A DNA stretch of 64,000 nucleotides from Pseudoruminococcus massiliensis (GTDB lineage Bacteria; Bacillota; Clostridia; Oscillospirales; Acutalibacteraceae): the NCBI RefSeq assembly GCF_900291955.1, contig NZ_OLMR01000005.1:82637-146636 (forward strand). Reading direction: 5' to 3'. The position numbers were made by a program, and so were the translations under genes. Positions 1 to 9,213 of this stretch are shown piece by piece; positions within the stretch are counted from its first letter, which is position 1, and every line of letters begins with the position of its first letter. The notes beneath the pieces are model-generated. The model was not told the DNA's origin, did not search any database, and saw nothing but the letters and a program-made list of their open reading frames with translations.

Positions 1-359
1 TTGTGTGTACATTTACAACATTTTTCTATTCAGTATTGATGACTTGGGGAAATTTGCGTTATTATGTTGTTTTTGGTGAACTAATAGGCTTTTTCCTATT
101 CTATCTTTTTGTCGGAGAGATTATTTTAAAATGCTCAAAAGCTATTACTAATTTTTTTGCAAAAATATATTTTTTTATTACGAATCCATTCAGAATATTA
201 TTTCATAAGCTTTATTTGTTAATATCAGTTTTGTTAGCAAAACTATGGAAAAGAATAAAGCCAAGGCGTAAACCAAAAAAGAAAGTTAAAATCAGGGCAA
301 GCTCTAAAATGCCTGAATTACCACAAAGGCCAAGGATAATGGCTAAACCAAAGCTTTAA
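1..359 (+). CDS. yabQ: YabQ-like spore cortex protein, 3' part
   Basis: This is the C-terminal part of a gene that starts before the window; no ribosome binding site or start is visible. The visible 118 residues show two hydrophobic segments (about residues 20-42 and 50-78) and a strongly basic tail rich in Lys, Arg and Pro. The pattern of short membrane segments, an Arg-Tyr-Tyr near the first helix and a basic tail fits the YabQ family, polytopic proteins of the outer forespore membrane needed for spore cortex synthesis in Bacillus. Assignment rests on pattern memory rather than a strict motif, so another small sporulation membrane protein is possible. The mntP gene follows after 20 bases. 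Confidence 0.5.
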   Translation, partial: VCTFTTFFYSVLMTWGNLRYYVVFGELIGFFLFYLFVGEIILKCSKAITNFFAKIYFFITNPFRILFHKLYLLISVLLAKLWKRIKPRRKPKKKVKIRASSKMPELPQRPRIMAKPKL

Positions 360-379
360 AAATTTGAGGAGTAATTTAT

Positions 380-985
380 ATGGATTATATTGCAGTTATA
401 GGCATTGCCGTAGGTCTTGCGATGGACGCATTCGCAGTATCTGTAACAAATGGAGCTATTGTAAAGAACTTTAAGCCAAGCTTTGCTATAAAGATTGCAG
501 CAGCATTCGGAATCTTTCAATTTATGATGCCAGTTATTGGTTGGATAGTTGGTAAGGCTGGACAACAGCTCATAGAGAGCGTTGACCACTACATAGCCTT
601 TATACTTCTTTTGCTTATTGGTGGAAATATGCTTATTGAGGCGATTAAGGATAGAATTAAGGAATATAAGGGCGAAGAAGTTCAAAAAAAGGACAATAAA
701 ACCGCCACATCAACAAAGACACTTTTGCTTATGGCTGTTGCTACAAGTATAGATGCACTCGCAACAGGAGTTATTTTGCCATCAGCAGTAGGGGCAAGCA
801 CCATAATGCTTATGCTGGTAGCTGTTTTGATGATAGGTGTCATAACCTTTGTAATTTCTTTTGCTGGAGTATATTTAGGCAAAAAATTCGGTTCATTGCT
901 TTCAAATAAAGCAGAAATTCTTGGCGGAATAGTTCTCATAGGAATAGGCACAAAGATTTTGATTGAGCATTTGTTCTTTATGTAA
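380..985 (+). CDS. mntP: Manganese efflux pump MntP
   Basis: A 201-residue inner-membrane protein of the MntP (DUF204) family, which exports Mn2+ and so protects the cell from manganese excess. It has six predicted membrane helices arranged as two related halves, each with the family's acidic motif: AMDAFAVS near residues 14-21 and TSIDALATG near residues 121-129. Family members are about 185-200 residues, so this is full length. The start is supported by GAGGAG about 8 bases upstream. The gap to the preceding gene is only 20 bases, leaving no room for a manganese riboswitch. Its stop codon touches the left terminal repeat of an intergenic hairpin element. Confidence 0.93.
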   Translation: MDYIAVIGIAVGLAMDAFAVSVTNGAIVKNFKPSFAIKIAAAFGIFQFMMPVIGWIVGKAGQQLIESVDHYIAFILLLLIGGNMLIEAIKDRIKEYKGEEVQKKDNKTATSTKTLLLMAVATSIDALATGVILPSAVGASTIMLMLVAVLMIGVITFVISFAGVYLGKKFGSLLSNKAEILGGIVLIGIGTKILIEHLFFM

Positions 986-1316
986 TTAGCTAAAGCACTT
1001 CCCATAAGACACTTAAAAGTTTTGGTCAAGCTTTTTCAAAAGCTTGCGGTTTCCAAAGGCGGAGCCTTTGGTGGGTTTTAAGGGCGAAGCCCTTAACATC
1101 TCTTGCATTTTAAGGGCGGACTTTGTCCGCCCTTAATGACTAATGTTGCTGACAAAAGAAATTAAACGGCGGACAAAGTCCGCCGTTTAGAGAGCAAAGA
1201 ATGTTAAGGGCTTCGCCCTTAAAACCCATGAGGGACTCCGCCCCTCAACCCTGCGAGCCTTTAAAAAGGCTCGAGCGAAATTTTTAATTGTCTTAGGAAA
1301 ATCTGTTAGTAAGCAG
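986..1316. repeat. Modular hairpin repeat element, copy 1
   Basis: A gene-free stretch built from short inverted repeats: AAAGGCGGAGCCTTT, GGGCGAAGCCC (twice, in both orientations), GGCGGACAAAGTCCGCC and GGGACTCCGCCCC-like units. The two ends form inverted repeats of each other: TTAGCTAA, then a CCNNAAGACA run, then TTAAAAGTTT and GGTCAAGC at the left; CTCGAGCG, TTTTTAATTG and TCTTAGGAAA at the right. The same modules recur near 10.1, 23.5, 26.8 and 30.4 kb. Confidence 0.85.
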
Positions 1317-1327
1317 TAACATAAGAC

Positions 1328-1360
1328 AAAGCCTCTGTGTATAATGGCACAGGGGCTTTT
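1328..1360 (+). terminator. Terminator-like hairpin at the yunB start
   Basis: The arms AAAGCCTCTGTG and CACAGGGGCTTT pair over 12 bases (one G-T pair) around an 8-base loop and are followed by a T run. The hairpin lies directly against the yunB ATG at 1363, and its 3' arm holds the only Shine-Dalgarno-like sequence (AGGGG). It may end transcripts from mntP, hide the yunB ribosome binding site, or both. Confidence 0.65.
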
Positions 1361-1362
1361 TT

Positions 1363-2010
1363 ATGACTGTTGCAGCTATTAAAAAAAGACGAAGATTAAA
1401 ACGCTGGCTTATTATTGTGCTTGTTATATTATTATTGTTTCTTATTTTTCTCGAAATTCGTGTCAGACCAACAGTTTCGGCTATTGCGATTGTTCAAGGA
1501 AAAAGACTTTGCACAGAAGTAATAAATGAAGCCGTTTCAGAGGTTATGGACGAATTGGAGCTTTCCTATGAAAAGCTTGCCGAAACTACACGAGCGGAAA
1601 ATGGTTCTGTACTCGAAATCGCAACAAATATGGCAAATGTCAATAAGCTAAAAACCGAAGTCAGCCTTAGAGTGGGTGAAAAGCTTGAGGATATAAAAAG
1701 CCGTAGAATTGATGTTCCAATGGGAACTCTTATGGGACTTAATTTATTATATATGCGTGGACCTGATATTCCTTTACATATCTCTATGTCAGGTAGCACA
1801 GAAACAGACTTCGTTTCAGAATTTGAAAGTGGTGGCATTAACCAAACTGTACACAAGCTTTCACTTACTATAACAACTGATATGACGGTTTTAGTTCCGC
1901 CAGTAAGTGAAAATACAAGCGTGACAACAACTGTCGTAATTGCAGAAACTATAATTGTCGGTGAAGTTCCGAATTATGCTCTTTATGGAGGTGCAAAAAA
2001 TATTGCATAA
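1363..2010 (+). CDS. yunB: Sporulation protein YunB
   Basis: A 215-residue protein with a basic N-terminus and one membrane helix (about residues 14-32), followed by an exported domain. It shows the YunB family hallmarks: an Asn-Glu-Ala helix after the membrane anchor, the IDVPMGTLMG segment near residue 115, a GINQTVH motif near residue 158 and the AETIIVGEVP motif near the C-terminus. In Bacillus YunB is made in the mother cell under sigma E and is needed for normal spores; its biochemical role is unknown. The ATG sits immediately after a terminator-like hairpin, so translation may be controlled by that structure. Confidence 0.88.
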   Translation: MTVAAIKKRRRLKRWLIIVLVILLLFLIFLEIRVRPTVSAIAIVQGKRLCTEVINEAVSEVMDELELSYEKLAETTRAENGSVLEIATNMANVNKLKTEVSLRVGEKLEDIKSRRIDVPMGTLMGLNLLYMRGPDIPLHISMSGSTETDFVSEFESGGINQTVHKLSLTITTDMTVLVPPVSENTSVTTTVVIAETIIVGEVPNYALYGGAKNIA

Positions 2011-2038
2011 TTATTGTTGGAAATTTACATAAAATCAC

Positions 2039-2067
2039 TTGTATTTATTTGTTGCTTGGTGTAAAAT
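2039..2067 (+). promoter_or_regulatory. Putative promoter of the GH13 gene
   Basis: TTGTAT and TAAAAT are separated by 17 bases about 55 bases upstream of the amylase-family gene. The match to sigma A is moderate. Confidence 0.4.
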
Positions 2068-2121
2068 ATAAAAAGATGATTTACAAAAATTTTTTATAAA
2101 ATATTTTGGAGGAATCGACAA

Positions 2122-3405
2122 ATGGCAAGCAATACAAATAAATCACTCAAAAATAAGGTTATTTATAGTGTTTATGTTCGTAATCACAGCGAAAGCGGAG
2201 ATTTTAAAGGAGTTATGAAAGACCTCGATAGAATTAAGCTTCTTGGGGTTGATTATATTTGGTTTATGCCTATCCACCCAATAGGTGAGGTTAATAAAAA
2301 GGGTGAGCTGGGCTGTCCTTATTCTATAAGTGACTATCGTGCAGTTAATCCTGAATATGGCACTATGGAAGATTTCAAGGAGCTTGTTTCAGCCATTCAC
2401 GAAAAGGGTATGAAGTGTATGATTGATGTTGTTTATAATCATACCTCGCATGAATCAGTTCTTAGCAAGGAACACCCTGAGTTTTTCTATAAAAAGCCTG
2501 ACGGTAGGTTCGGCAACAAGGTTGGCGACTGGACAGATGTTATAGACCTCGATTATACAAACAAAGATCTTTGGGATTATCAGCTTGAAACCCTCAAGAT
2601 GTGGGCAAAAATTGTAGATGGTTTCCGTTGTGATGTTGCTTCCTTAGTGCCGATTGAATTCTGGAATCGTGCAAGAAAAGAGGTCGCAGAGGTAAATCCT
2701 GATTGCCTATGGCTTGCCGAATCCGTTGAATATGGCTTGATTAAATATGCTCGTGATACAGGCTTTAACTGTCTTTCGGATTCGGAGCTTTATCAGGCAT
2801 TTGATATACTCTATGATTATGATGTTTACCCAAAGTATCTTGCATATGTTGACGGAGAAATTCCTCTCAGCGAATATATAAATGCACTTAATCAGCAAGA
2901 GTACATTTATCCTGAAAACTATATAAAGCTCCGTTGTCTTGAAAATCACGATAGAGCAAGAGCAAAAAAGCTTGTCGTTACTGAACAAGAGGTTATCAAT
3001 TATACAGCGTTTATGTATATGCTAAAGGGTACAGTTCTGCTTTATGCAGGTCAGGAAACAGAAAATACCAATACACCGAGCCTTTTTGATTACGATAAGG
3101 TCGATTGGAACACAGGCTTTGACCTTACACCAATTTTGCATAACCTTTATCGTGTAAAGCAAAGTGAGGTTATAACAAACGGTAAATATGAGCTTAAAGC
3201 ATATGACAGTGAAAATGCTGTAACTATTACATATAAGTCAGATAAGGGCATTGTTTTCGGTGCGTTTAGTATGAGATGCTATGAGTGTATAGTTGAGGCA
3301 GAGGTTCCGGACGGCGAATATAAAAATAAAATCAATGGCAAGACAGTTTTCGTCAAGAATGGCGAAATCGAACTTGATGGTTTCCCTGTAATTATAGAGT
3401 GCTAA
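2122..3405 (+). CDS. Cytosolic alpha-amylase family (GH13) glycosidase
   Basis: A 427-residue enzyme without signal peptide, so intracellular. All four GH13 signatures are present: DVVYNHT at residues 102-108, GFRCDVAS at 167-174 with nucleophile Asp171, WLAES at 197-201 with acid/base Glu200, and ENHDRAR at 274-280 with Asp277. A short C-terminal beta domain follows. The family cleaves or rearranges alpha-glucosidic bonds; a compact cytosolic member most likely trims maltodextrins or trehalose-type sugars, but the precise substrate cannot be read from the sequence. GGAGGA lies 9 bases before the ATG. It is flanked by its own promoter and terminator and therefore looks monocistronic. Confidence 0.85.
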   Translation: MASNTNKSLKNKVIYSVYVRNHSESGDFKGVMKDLDRIKLLGVDYIWFMPIHPIGEVNKKGELGCPYSISDYRAVNPEYGTMEDFKELVSAIHEKGMKCMIDVVYNHTSHESVLSKEHPEFFYKKPDGRFGNKVGDWTDVIDLDYTNKDLWDYQLETLKMWAKIVDGFRCDVASLVPIEFWNRARKEVAEVNPDCLWLAESVEYGLIKYARDTGFNCLSDSELYQAFDILYDYDVYPKYLAYVDGEIPLSEYINALNQQEYIYPENYIKLRCLENHDRARAKKLVVTEQEVINYTAFMYMLKGTVLLYAGQETENTNTPSLFDYDKVDWNTGFDLTPILHNLYRVKQSEVITNGKYELKAYDSENAVTITYKSDKGIVFGAFSMRCYECIVEAEVPDGEYKNKINGKTVFVKNGEIELDGFPVIIEC

Positions 3406-3417
3406 ATTATTTTAAGA

Positions 3418-3451
3418 TTTAAGGTATTGCTTTCGGGCGATACCTTTTTTT
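3418..3451 (+). terminator. Intrinsic terminator after the GH13 gene
   Basis: The arms AAGGTATTGC and GCGATACCTT form a 10-base stem with a 6-base loop, followed by a run of seven T. Confidence 0.85.
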
Positions 3452-3562
3452 CAGAAATCGACATATAATTCTAATATAGAAAATAACTTATATTAAAGTT
3501 TGGTATAATATTATGTGATTTTTTATTTATTTTTTACTTTTTAGAATTTGGTGATAGATTTT

Positions 3563-4279
3563 ATGAGAATAAGACATAAACCCTGGGCAAGACCTGAATT
3601 ACTCGAATGTGGTTTCTATATAGATAATCCTGATGACTATAAGGGAAGATGGGCAGAGCTTTACCCCAAAAAACAGCCATTTCATATTGAGCTTGGCTGT
3701 GGTAAGGGCGGTTTTATGGCTCAGGCAGCTTATCTTAATCGTGATATAAATTATCTTGCTATTGATATTAAAAACGAAATGCTTGGTCTTGCAAAGCGTA
3801 ATATTGTAAAAGCTTTTGAAAAGACTAACGAAAAGCCAGAAAATGTTATTTTAACTATCCATAATATTGAGCTTGTTTCTAATATGCTTGGCAAAGAGGA
3901 TTATGCAGAAAGAATTTACATAAACTTCTGTAATCCTTGGCCTCGTGGAAAGCACAAGAAACGCCGTCTTACACATACCCGCCAGCTTATACAATATAGA
4001 GATTTTCTCGTCGATGGCGGAGAGATTCATTTCAAGACAGACGATGATGAGCTTTTTGAGGAAAGCCTTGAATATTTTGCAGAATCAGGCTTTGAGATAG
4101 TATATATAACTCGTGATTTGCATAATTCAGGCTATGAACCAAATCTTATGACCGAACACGAAAAGATGTTTTCTGATGAGGGCATAAAGATAAAATTCCT
4201 TATTGCGAAAAAAGTTGAACTAAAGGAAATGCCTGTTTTAAAGAAGCCTAAGAGCGGAAAGGAAACGATTGATGTATGA
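3563..4279 (+). CDS. trmB: tRNA (guanine-N7)-methyltransferase TrmB
   Basis: A 238-residue SAM-dependent enzyme that methylates G46 of tRNA at N7. It begins with the family's [10 protein letters not shown]-terminus, has the SAM-binding [10 protein letters not shown] motif near residue 45, and the [11 protein letters not shown] and KRRL motifs near residue 130. I place the start at the ATG at 3563, five codons inside the longest ORF, because it matches the family N-terminus. The stop overlaps the next gene's start by 4 bases (ATGA), so it is translationally coupled to the lipoprotein gene. Confidence 0.95.
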   Translation: MRIRHKPWARPELLECGFYIDNPDDYKGRWAELYPKKQPFHIELGCGKGGFMAQAAYLNRDINYLAIDIKNEMLGLAKRNIVKAFEKTNEKPENVILTIHNIELVSNMLGKEDYAERIYINFCNPWPRGKHKKRRLTHTRQLIQYRDFLVDGGEIHFKTDDDELFEESLEYFAESGFEIVYITRDLHNSGYEPNLMTEHEKMFSDEGIKIKFLIAKKVELKEMPVLKKPKSGKETIDV

Positions 4280-5649
4280 AAAAGCGGATTCTCGCTTTAA
4301 TTATGGCACTGTCGGTAGCTGTGTTGTCGGGTTGTTCGGCAAGCTTTACTGACGGCGGGAATATGATGCGTCCGCCAAGACCGACTGGTGATAAGGCGGA
4401 AATTCAAAATATAATAGAAGAAAAAGCAGGCTCAGGCTTTATATTTGTATATCCACAATCTGGAGATTATCGCTCAGCAGTAACCATGCAGGATTTAGAT
4501 AATGATGGTTCTGATGAGGCTATTGCGTTATTTTCATCAGGCGGTGAAAATACAAAGCTTAATCTTATGATTATGACCAAAAAGGGAGAATCATGGGAGA
4601 GCGTTGCAAATATACAAAGTAGTGCCGCAGGTGTTGACAGAATGTTCTTTGCTGATATAAATGGTGATAGTAAGCTTGAACTTTTTATAGGCTGGACTTC
4701 TTTTGGAAGCAATGAGAAACAGATAAGTGCATATGCTTTTGATGATGAACATAACCAGATTCGTGAAATGCCAATAGACTCAACATATAATGAGCTTGCT
4801 TGTGCAGATTTTGATAATGACAATCAATCAGAGTTAATATTGCTTACTATTGCTAATAAAGATGATGGTTCTCTTGCGAAATTTTTTAAGTATTCTACGA
4901 ATGAAAAGCGTCCTATGTTGAGTTCATCTGTACCACTTGATGCTGAGCTTACAAGAATTTTAAATGCATGTGTCGGTATGGTAGATTCTAATACAAGAGC
5001 TTTGATTATTGATGGTGAAAATCATAGCGGAACGATTTCAACACAAATTATATATTGGGATAGTAAAGAACAGGCTCTTAAAAATCCACTGAGTACAGCA
5101 TTGCATACCTCTGCAAATACCAATGTATCTACAAGAACAACTCCTACTATAAGCAAAGATATAAATAATGATGGTATAATCGAAATTCCGTCAGTAGCTA
5201 CTATGCCAGCAGGAAACAAAGAAGATACCTCAACTATATGTAGTCTTACAACATGGAATCAATATCAGCTAAAGACAAATTCATTTAAGGGTATTCTAAA
5301 TATGATAATAAATTATAAGGACGGTTATTATTTCAAAATGCCTGAAAAATGGATTACAGATAACAAAAATATTTGGCCTACCTATGTTACGGCAAGGGTT
5401 GATAATGAAAATAGAACTCTTTCAGTATATCAATGGCTTTCTGATGAAACAAACACAGGCTATATAGGTGATAAGTTATTTACGATTTATGTCTATTCAA
5501 AAAAAGAATGGGATTCCGAAATTTCAGACGAAAAGATTTTGCTGCAAAAAACAGATAACAACTATTATGTCGTTAAAATAGACAATTCTAAAAATAAGCT
5601 TTCCCTTAACGAGGAAGAATTAGATGAATGTTTTATGTTGATAAGCTGA
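4276..5649 (+). CDS. Lipoprotein with FG-GAP/VCBS-like repeats
   Basis: A 457-residue predicted lipoprotein: a basic and hydrophobic signal ends in the lipobox LSGC with Cys20 as the lipidation site. The mature part has repeated Asp-rich segments of the type [27 protein letters not shown] and DINNDGIIE (from about residue 70 to 310), which resemble the calcium-binding loops of FG-GAP or VCBS beta-propeller blades. The C-terminal 150 residues are unrelated and unrecognised. It overlaps trmB by 4 bases and is followed 25 bases later by a response regulator gene, so it may be part of an envelope-sensing operon. No specific function can be assigned. Confidence 0.7.
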   Translation: MKKRILALIMALSVAVLSGCSASFTDGGNMMRPPRPTGDKAEIQNIIEEKAGSGFIFVYPQSGDYRSAVTMQDLDNDGSDEAIALFSSGGENTKLNLMIMTKKGESWESVANIQSSAAGVDRMFFADINGDSKLELFIGWTSFGSNEKQISAYAFDDEHNQIREMPIDSTYNELACADFDNDNQSELILLTIANKDDGSLAKFFKYSTNEKRPMLSSSVPLDAELTRILNACVGMVDSNTRALIIDGENHSGTISTQIIYWDSKEQALKNPLSTALHTSANTNVSTRTTPTISKDINNDGIIEIPSVATMPAGNKEDTSTICSLTTWNQYQLKTNSFKGILNMIINYKDGYYFKMPEKWITDNKNIWPTYVTARVDNENRTLSVYQWLSDETNTGYIGDKLFTIYVYSKKEWDSEISDEKILLQKTDNNYYVVKIDNSKNKLSLNEEELDECFMLIS

Positions 5650-5674
5650 AAATTTACGAAAGGATAGGATAGGT

Positions 5675-6376
5675 ATGAAAAATATTCTTGTTGCAGAAGA
5701 CGAAACTGCCATAAGAGAATTTGTTGTAATTAACCTTGAGCGTGCAGGCTATAATGTTACAGAGGCAGATTGCGGAGAGGCTGCCCTTGAAACATACGAA
5801 CAAAAGGGTGGAGATTTCGATATTGCCATTCTTGATATTATGATGCCTGGTATGGATGGGCTTCAGGTTTGCAAAGAGCTGAGAAAGAGAAACGGCTCTA
5901 TCGGAATTATTATGCTCACTGCAAGAACACAGGAAATGGACAAGGTTTCAGGACTTATGCTTGGTGCTGATGACTATGTAACTAAACCGTTCAGTCCGTC
6001 AGAGCTTGTTGCAAGAGTTGATGCACTCTATCGCCGAGTTGCTATCGCAGAAATGCGTACAGAAAATAACTTCAAAGAAGAAATCAGGTCAGGCGATTTT
6101 GCTCTCAATCTCCGCAACCATACACTCACAAAGCGTGGTCAGCTTATAGACCTTACACAGGTTGAGTTTCAGATTATGGAATATTTCTTTTCAAGTCCAG
6201 GAGCGGCTCTTGATAGAGGTGATATTCTCCGTCATGTCTGGGGAGAAAACTATGTCGGTGAAGAAAAAATCGTTGATGTTAATATTCGCCGTTTGCGTAT
6301 GAAAATAGAGGATAATCCGTCCTCACCAAAAAATATAGTCACCGTATGGGGACTTGGCTACAAATGGGAGGCTTAA
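5675..6376 (+). CDS. OmpR/PhoB-family response regulator
   Basis: A 233-residue transcription regulator. The receiver domain (residues 1-120) has the acidic pocket at Glu8-Asp9, the phospho-acceptor Asp54 in the DIMMPG motif, Thr82 and Lys104. The C-terminal winged helix (about 135-232) ends in the typical VDVNIRRLRMKIE and GLGYKW segments. GAAAGGATAGG precedes the start. It lies upstream of a sensor histidine kinase, with one small gene between them, and is almost certainly that kinase's partner. Confidence 0.93.
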   Translation: MKNILVAEDETAIREFVVINLERAGYNVTEADCGEAALETYEQKGGDFDIAILDIMMPGMDGLQVCKELRKRNGSIGIIMLTARTQEMDKVSGLMLGADDYVTKPFSPSELVARVDALYRRVAIAEMRTENNFKEEIRSGDFALNLRNHTLTKRGQLIDLTQVEFQIMEYFFSSPGAALDRGDILRHVWGENYVGEEKIVDVNIRRLRMKIEDNPSSPKNIVTVWGLGYKWEA

Positions 6377-6379
6377 AAT

Positions 6380-6622
6380 ATGGGTAAGATAGTATTTATG
6401 CATTGCGATTTGGATAGCAGTGACGGCAGAACTGTTGAAGGTATAACTCTTGTAGTTGATGGCGATGTCAAAACTGTTCTTGATTATATTCTTATGGAAA
6501 AGGGCGATGAATTTAAGAGTCGTACCGAAATCGTAAATCACGCACTTATGGATGGTCTAAAAATTCTGACTGATGAGATTAAATCAAGCAAGAATGAAAA
6601 TATTGCTCCTAAGAAAAAATGA
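6380..6622 (+). CDS. Small protein with ribbon-helix-helix-like segment
   Basis: An 80-residue protein that I do not recognise. It starts three bases after the response regulator stop and lies before the kinase, so it should be co-transcribed with both. Residues 44-62 (a KSRTEIVNHAL core) resemble the helix pair of ribbon-helix-helix DNA-binding proteins, preceded by strand-forming residues (GITLVVD). The C-terminus is a lysine-rich tail. Possible roles are a small DNA-binding accessory regulator or a modulator of the two-component pair; both are inferences from position and pattern. Confidence 0.6.
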   Translation: MGKIVFMHCDLDSSDGRTVEGITLVVDGDVKTVLDYILMEKGDEFKSRTEIVNHALMDGLKILTDEIKSSKNENIAPKKK

Positions 6623-6679
6623 TAATTACACACTAAGTCTTTAAAGTTGTATTCTTTTTAAATTCGGGAGGTCTGTTTT

Positions 6680-8101
6680 TTGAAAGGTATTACAAAAAGA
6701 TGGCTTATAAACAGCATGGGTGTAATTATGGCAATACTCCTGCTTATTGTAGTTATCTTTGCACTTTTTGTGCAGTCGTTTTATTACAATGGAATAATGC
6801 AGACTATAAGTGGTCGCTCATCAGAGTTTGCAAATATGTTTAATAAACCAGATGAATTTATCTCTACTGCGAGAGTTTATGTCGAGAATTTTCCCGATAA
6901 AGAGCTTATGGAGCTTATGGTAATAAACTCAAACGGTGATGTTGTTATAACTTCTACGGGCTTTGAGCCAGATAAAGAACAGGTTATGCCTGATTATGAA
7001 CAGGCTAAGTATGAAAAAAGCGAATATACTACTTGGACAGGCAAACTTAATTCGGGCGAAAATGTTATGGCTCTCACCAGAATGATTTATGGAAATGATG
7101 ATGAATATGTCGGAGCAGTGCGTTATATAGTTTCTCTTGAGGAGGCAGACAGACGGATATTCATAACAATATCGGGAATTTCACTCGTTGGACTTCTGGT
7201 GCTTTTCTTGATAATTATATCGAGTACATATTTTTTGCGTTCAATCGTCAAGCCTGTTCGTGAAATAGGAGATACAGCAAAGCGAATTGCTCAAGGTGAT
7301 TTTAACGCAAGAATCGGAAAATTCTATGATGACGAAATCGGCGAGCTTTGCGACACCATAAATTATATGGCAGGTGAACTCGGAAACGCTGAAAAAATGA
7401 AAAATGACTTCATTTCATCAGTTTCTCACGAACTCAGAACACCGCTCACCGCCATTAAAGGCTGGGCGGAAACTATGCAGATGGGCGGTTCTTGTGACGC
7501 TAAGACTATGGAAAAGGGCTTGAAGATTATCGTTAATGAATCTGAGCGTCTTAGCGGAATAGTTGAGGAACTTCTCGACTTCTCAAGAATACAGAATAAC
7601 CGAATGGTTCTTAAAATGGATAAGATAGATATTCTTGCAGAGATTGACGAAGCCATATATATGCTCAGAGAAAGGGCTTTGAGTGAGAATAAACATCTTA
7701 TATATGAAGAGCCTGAAATATTGCCGGCTGTACTTGGCGATAAGAATAGACTAAGACAGGTATTTATAAATATAATAGATAATGCCCTAAAATACACACC
7801 AGAGGGTGGCATTATCAATATTGAGGTATCACAAGTTGAAGAAAATATTGTTATTAAAATTTCTGATAATGGTTGTGGCATACCAGCAAGGCACTTATCT
7901 AAGGTTAAGGAAAAATTTTATAAGGCAAATCAGACGCAGAGAGGTTCAGGCATAGGACTTGCTGTTGCTGATGAGATAGTAAAGCTACATTCAGGAACAT
8001 TAGATATTGCAAGTACAGAGGGAGTAGGAACAGTAGTTTCTATTTCAATACCGATTTTAAAAGAAGAATCAGAAGAACCAAAAGAAATAATTGTTAAGTA
8101 A
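6680..8101 (+). CDS. Membrane sensor histidine kinase
   Basis: A 473-residue kinase starting at TTG with GGGAGG upstream. Two membrane helices (about 10-32 and 162-184) enclose an extracytoplasmic sensor of roughly 130 residues that looks like a dCACHE/PAS-type fold. A HAMP domain follows (about 185-237), then the dimerisation domain with the phospho-acceptor His250 in SSVSHELRTPL, and the ATPase domain with the N box NIIDNALKYTP, the G1 box ISDNGCGI and the G2 box GSGIGLAV. Order and spacing are canonical for a PhoR/WalK-like kinase. It partners with the response regulator 300 bases upstream. Confidence 0.93.
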   Translation: MKGITKRWLINSMGVIMAILLLIVVIFALFVQSFYYNGIMQTISGRSSEFANMFNKPDEFISTARVYVENFPDKELMELMVINSNGDVVITSTGFEPDKEQVMPDYEQAKYEKSEYTTWTGKLNSGENVMALTRMIYGNDDEYVGAVRYIVSLEEADRRIFITISGISLVGLLVLFLIIISSTYFLRSIVKPVREIGDTAKRIAQGDFNARIGKFYDDEIGELCDTINYMAGELGNAEKMKNDFISSVSHELRTPLTAIKGWAETMQMGGSCDAKTMEKGLKIIVNESERLSGIVEELLDFSRIQNNRMVLKMDKIDILAEIDEAIYMLRERALSENKHLIYEEPEILPAVLGDKNRLRQVFINIIDNALKYTPEGGIINIEVSQVEENIVIKISDNGCGIPARHLSKVKEKFYKANQTQRGSGIGLAVADEIVKLHSGTLDIASTEGVGTVVSISIPILKEESEEPKEIIVK

Positions 8102-8238
8102 TAAATGGCTACGAATGGCAAAATTGTCGAGCGGTTGAAGACAGTTTGTTCCTATATTTTCACTATGAGTTCGCTCTATCGTTAGTTCATTGGCAATTAC
8201 TTTGTTTATAGCAACAAATTGCAAGGAGGGTAATAGGA

Positions 8239-9213
8239 TTGGAAAAAAGAGAAAAAACAAAGCTGATAACCTCGATTGGTGGTCAGGCTCTTATGGAAGG
8301 TATAATGATGAGAGGCCCGAAGAAAACTGCTATTGCAGTCAGAAGAGCTGACGGAGAAATTTTGCTTGAAGAAATGGAACCACTTGGGCTTGGTAAAAAG
8401 GCTAAAATATTAAGAGTGCCTATTATAAGAGGTATCGTCAATATGATAGACTCTTTCGGAACAGGCTATAAGGCTCTTATGAGGTCGGCAGAATTGGCTG
8501 TTGATGATGTAGAAGAAACGCCTGAAGAAGAAATGAGCAAATTTGAGAAGTGGATTGACGATAAATTCGGAGATAAATTCCTCAAAATCTTTATGGGCAT
8601 TGCAATGGTTATTTCTATTGCTTTTTGCGTGGCACTGTTCTTTTTTGTACCAACTTGGCTTTTTAACCTCTTGCAGATGATTCCAAATTCAGAATGGCTC
8701 GGAAGCCATATGATTTACCGTTCAGTATTCGAGGGCTTTATAAGAATACTGCTTTTCCTCGGATATATGGCACTTTGCTTACTTAATAAAGATGTCAGAC
8801 GCTTATATAAGTACCATGGTGCAGAGCATAAGACAATTTTTTGCTATGAATATGGTCTTGACCTCACTGTTGAGAATGTTATGAAGCAAAGAAGATTTCA
8901 CCCAAGATGCGGAACAAGCTTTATTATAATCATACTTATTCTCGGAATATTTGTTGGTTGTTTCATACCATTTACAAATCCTTTTATAAGAACACTTACA
9001 AAAGTCCTTTGTATTCCGTTAGTCGTAGGTTTAGGCTATGAACTTATCAAAGTATGTGGCAGACACGACAATATAATCACTCGTATAATTTCCGCACCGG
9101 GTATGTGGATGCAACATCTTACCACAAAAGAGCCTGACCCTGATATGGCTGAGGTTGCTATCAAGGCTATGCAGTATGTAATTCCTGAAAACGGAGAGGA
9201 CAGAATCGGATGA
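8239..9213 (+). CDS. DUF1385 (YqhQ-family) membrane protein
   Basis: A 324-residue protein of the DUF1385 family. It shows the family signatures GGQALMEGIMMRGP near the N-terminus, YHGAEHKTI around residue 193 and RFHPRCGTSF around residue 218, with about four membrane helices in between and after. The function of the family is not established; it is commonly linked with prmC and prfA in Clostridia, as here. The start is TTG, chosen because of the strong GGAGGG sequence about 9 bases upstream and the fit to the family N-terminus. The last four bases overlap prmC. Confidence 0.9.
   Translation: MEKREKTKLITSIGGQALMEGIMMRGPKKTAIAVRRADGEILLEEMEPLGLGKKAKILRVPIIRGIVNMIDSFGTGYKALMRSAELAVDDVEETPEEEMSKFEKWIDDKFGDKFLKIFMGIAMVISIAFCVALFFFVPTWLFNLLQMIPNSEWLGSHMIYRSVFEGFIRILLFLGYMALCLLNKDVRRLYKYHGAEHKTIFCYEYGLDLTVENVMKQRRFHPRCGTSFIIIILILGIFVGCFIPFTNPFIRTLTKVLCIPLVVGLGYELIKVCGRHDNIITRIISAPGMWMQHLTTKEPDPDMAEVAIKAMQYVIPENGEDRIG

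Noticed and set aside
359..380. yybP-ykoY manganese riboswitch before mntP
   Set aside because: Only 20 bases lie between the genes; no riboswitch could fit there.
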